From Omnitrophica bacterium RIFOXYB12_FULL_50_7 (GTDB taxonomy: Bacteria > Omnitrophota > Omnitrophia > Omnitrophales > Aquincolibacteriaceae): 5,436 bases of DNA. Location: the NCBI GenBank assembly GCA_001804345.1, contig MHFU01000012.1, forward strand, positions 6,731 through 12,166. The letters run 5' to 3'. Below are positions 5,416-5,436 of this stretch, piece after piece. How positions within the stretch are numbered: the first letter of the stretch is position 1; each line of letters starts with the position of its first letter. Both the position numbers and the translations under genes were made by a program. The notes below the pieces were generated by a model. It saw only the letters and a list, made by a program, of their open reading frames with translations, did no database searches and had not been told where the DNA came from.

Positions 5416-5436
5416 ATGGGGACAGGCTCCATTTTA
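5416..5436. repeat. Partial second copy of the GGGGACAGGC repeat, cut by the window edge
   Basis: The sequence atggggacaggctccat followed by an AT-rich stretch shares the 10-bp core GGGGACAGGC with the repeat at 3780-3822. Short outer arms (atgg/ccat) could form a small hairpin. It lies 29 bp upstream of the methyltransferase start codon, in its 5' leader or promoter region. The element may extend beyond the window. Confidence 0.55.

Noticed and set aside
1..5436. tRNA, rRNA, insertion sequence or phage attachment site
   Set aside because: I saw no cloverleaf, rRNA motif, transposase, integrase or flanking target duplication on either strand.

Overview
The window is 5436 bp of moderate-GC bacterial DNA. 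All five recognisable genes lie on the minus strand, so transcription runs from right to left. The content points to a diderm (Gram-negative-type) bacterium: one gene encodes a predicted outer-membrane beta-barrel, one a lipobox lipoprotein with a peptidoglycan-binding domain, and one a secreted SpoIID/LytB-type peptidoglycan enzyme. A bacterial TrmI-type tRNA m1A58 methyltransferase combined with dispersed GGGGACAGGC and AGAC-heptad repeats resembles what I remember from uncultured lineages such as Candidatus Omnitrophota or some former Deltaproteobacteria. That placement is a low-confidence guess, because no taxonomic marker is present.

Layout in the direction of transcription (right to left): a fragment of a GGGGACAGGC repeat at the right edge (5416-5436); a trmI-like tRNA methyltransferase (5387-4488) whose last ~27 codons include a 7-bp-period repeat; a 174-bp gap holding a weak terminator, a second 7-bp-period repeat and a good sigma70-type promoter; a small lipoprotein (4313-3840) with an Lpp-like coiled coil and a C-terminal peptidoglycan-binding domain; a perfect 17-bp inverted repeat built on GGGGACAGGC (3780-3822) that probably also acts as its terminator; a SpoIID/LytB protein (3737-2544) with a signal peptide but no Shine-Dalgarno sequence; a 187-bp gap starting with an AT-rich terminator; a 714-aa exported protein (2356-212) with an AMIN-like N-terminal region and a beta-barrel-like C-terminal half; a 10-bp-stem hairpin at its stop codon; and the start of another exported protein (123-1) cut off by the window.

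Four of the five products are predicted to be exported. The lipoprotein, the SpoIID-like enzyme and the AMIN/barrel protein would all act at or near peptidoglycan and the outer membrane, so this looks like a loose envelope neighbourhood rather than one tight operon: gaps are about 90-190 bp and several carry terminators. I see no CRISPR array, tRNA, rRNA, integrase or transposase. The most unusual material is the repeat content between and inside the genes, especially the heptad repeat that appears to have lengthened the C-terminus of the methyltransferase. I see no clear evidence of a new multi-gene system.
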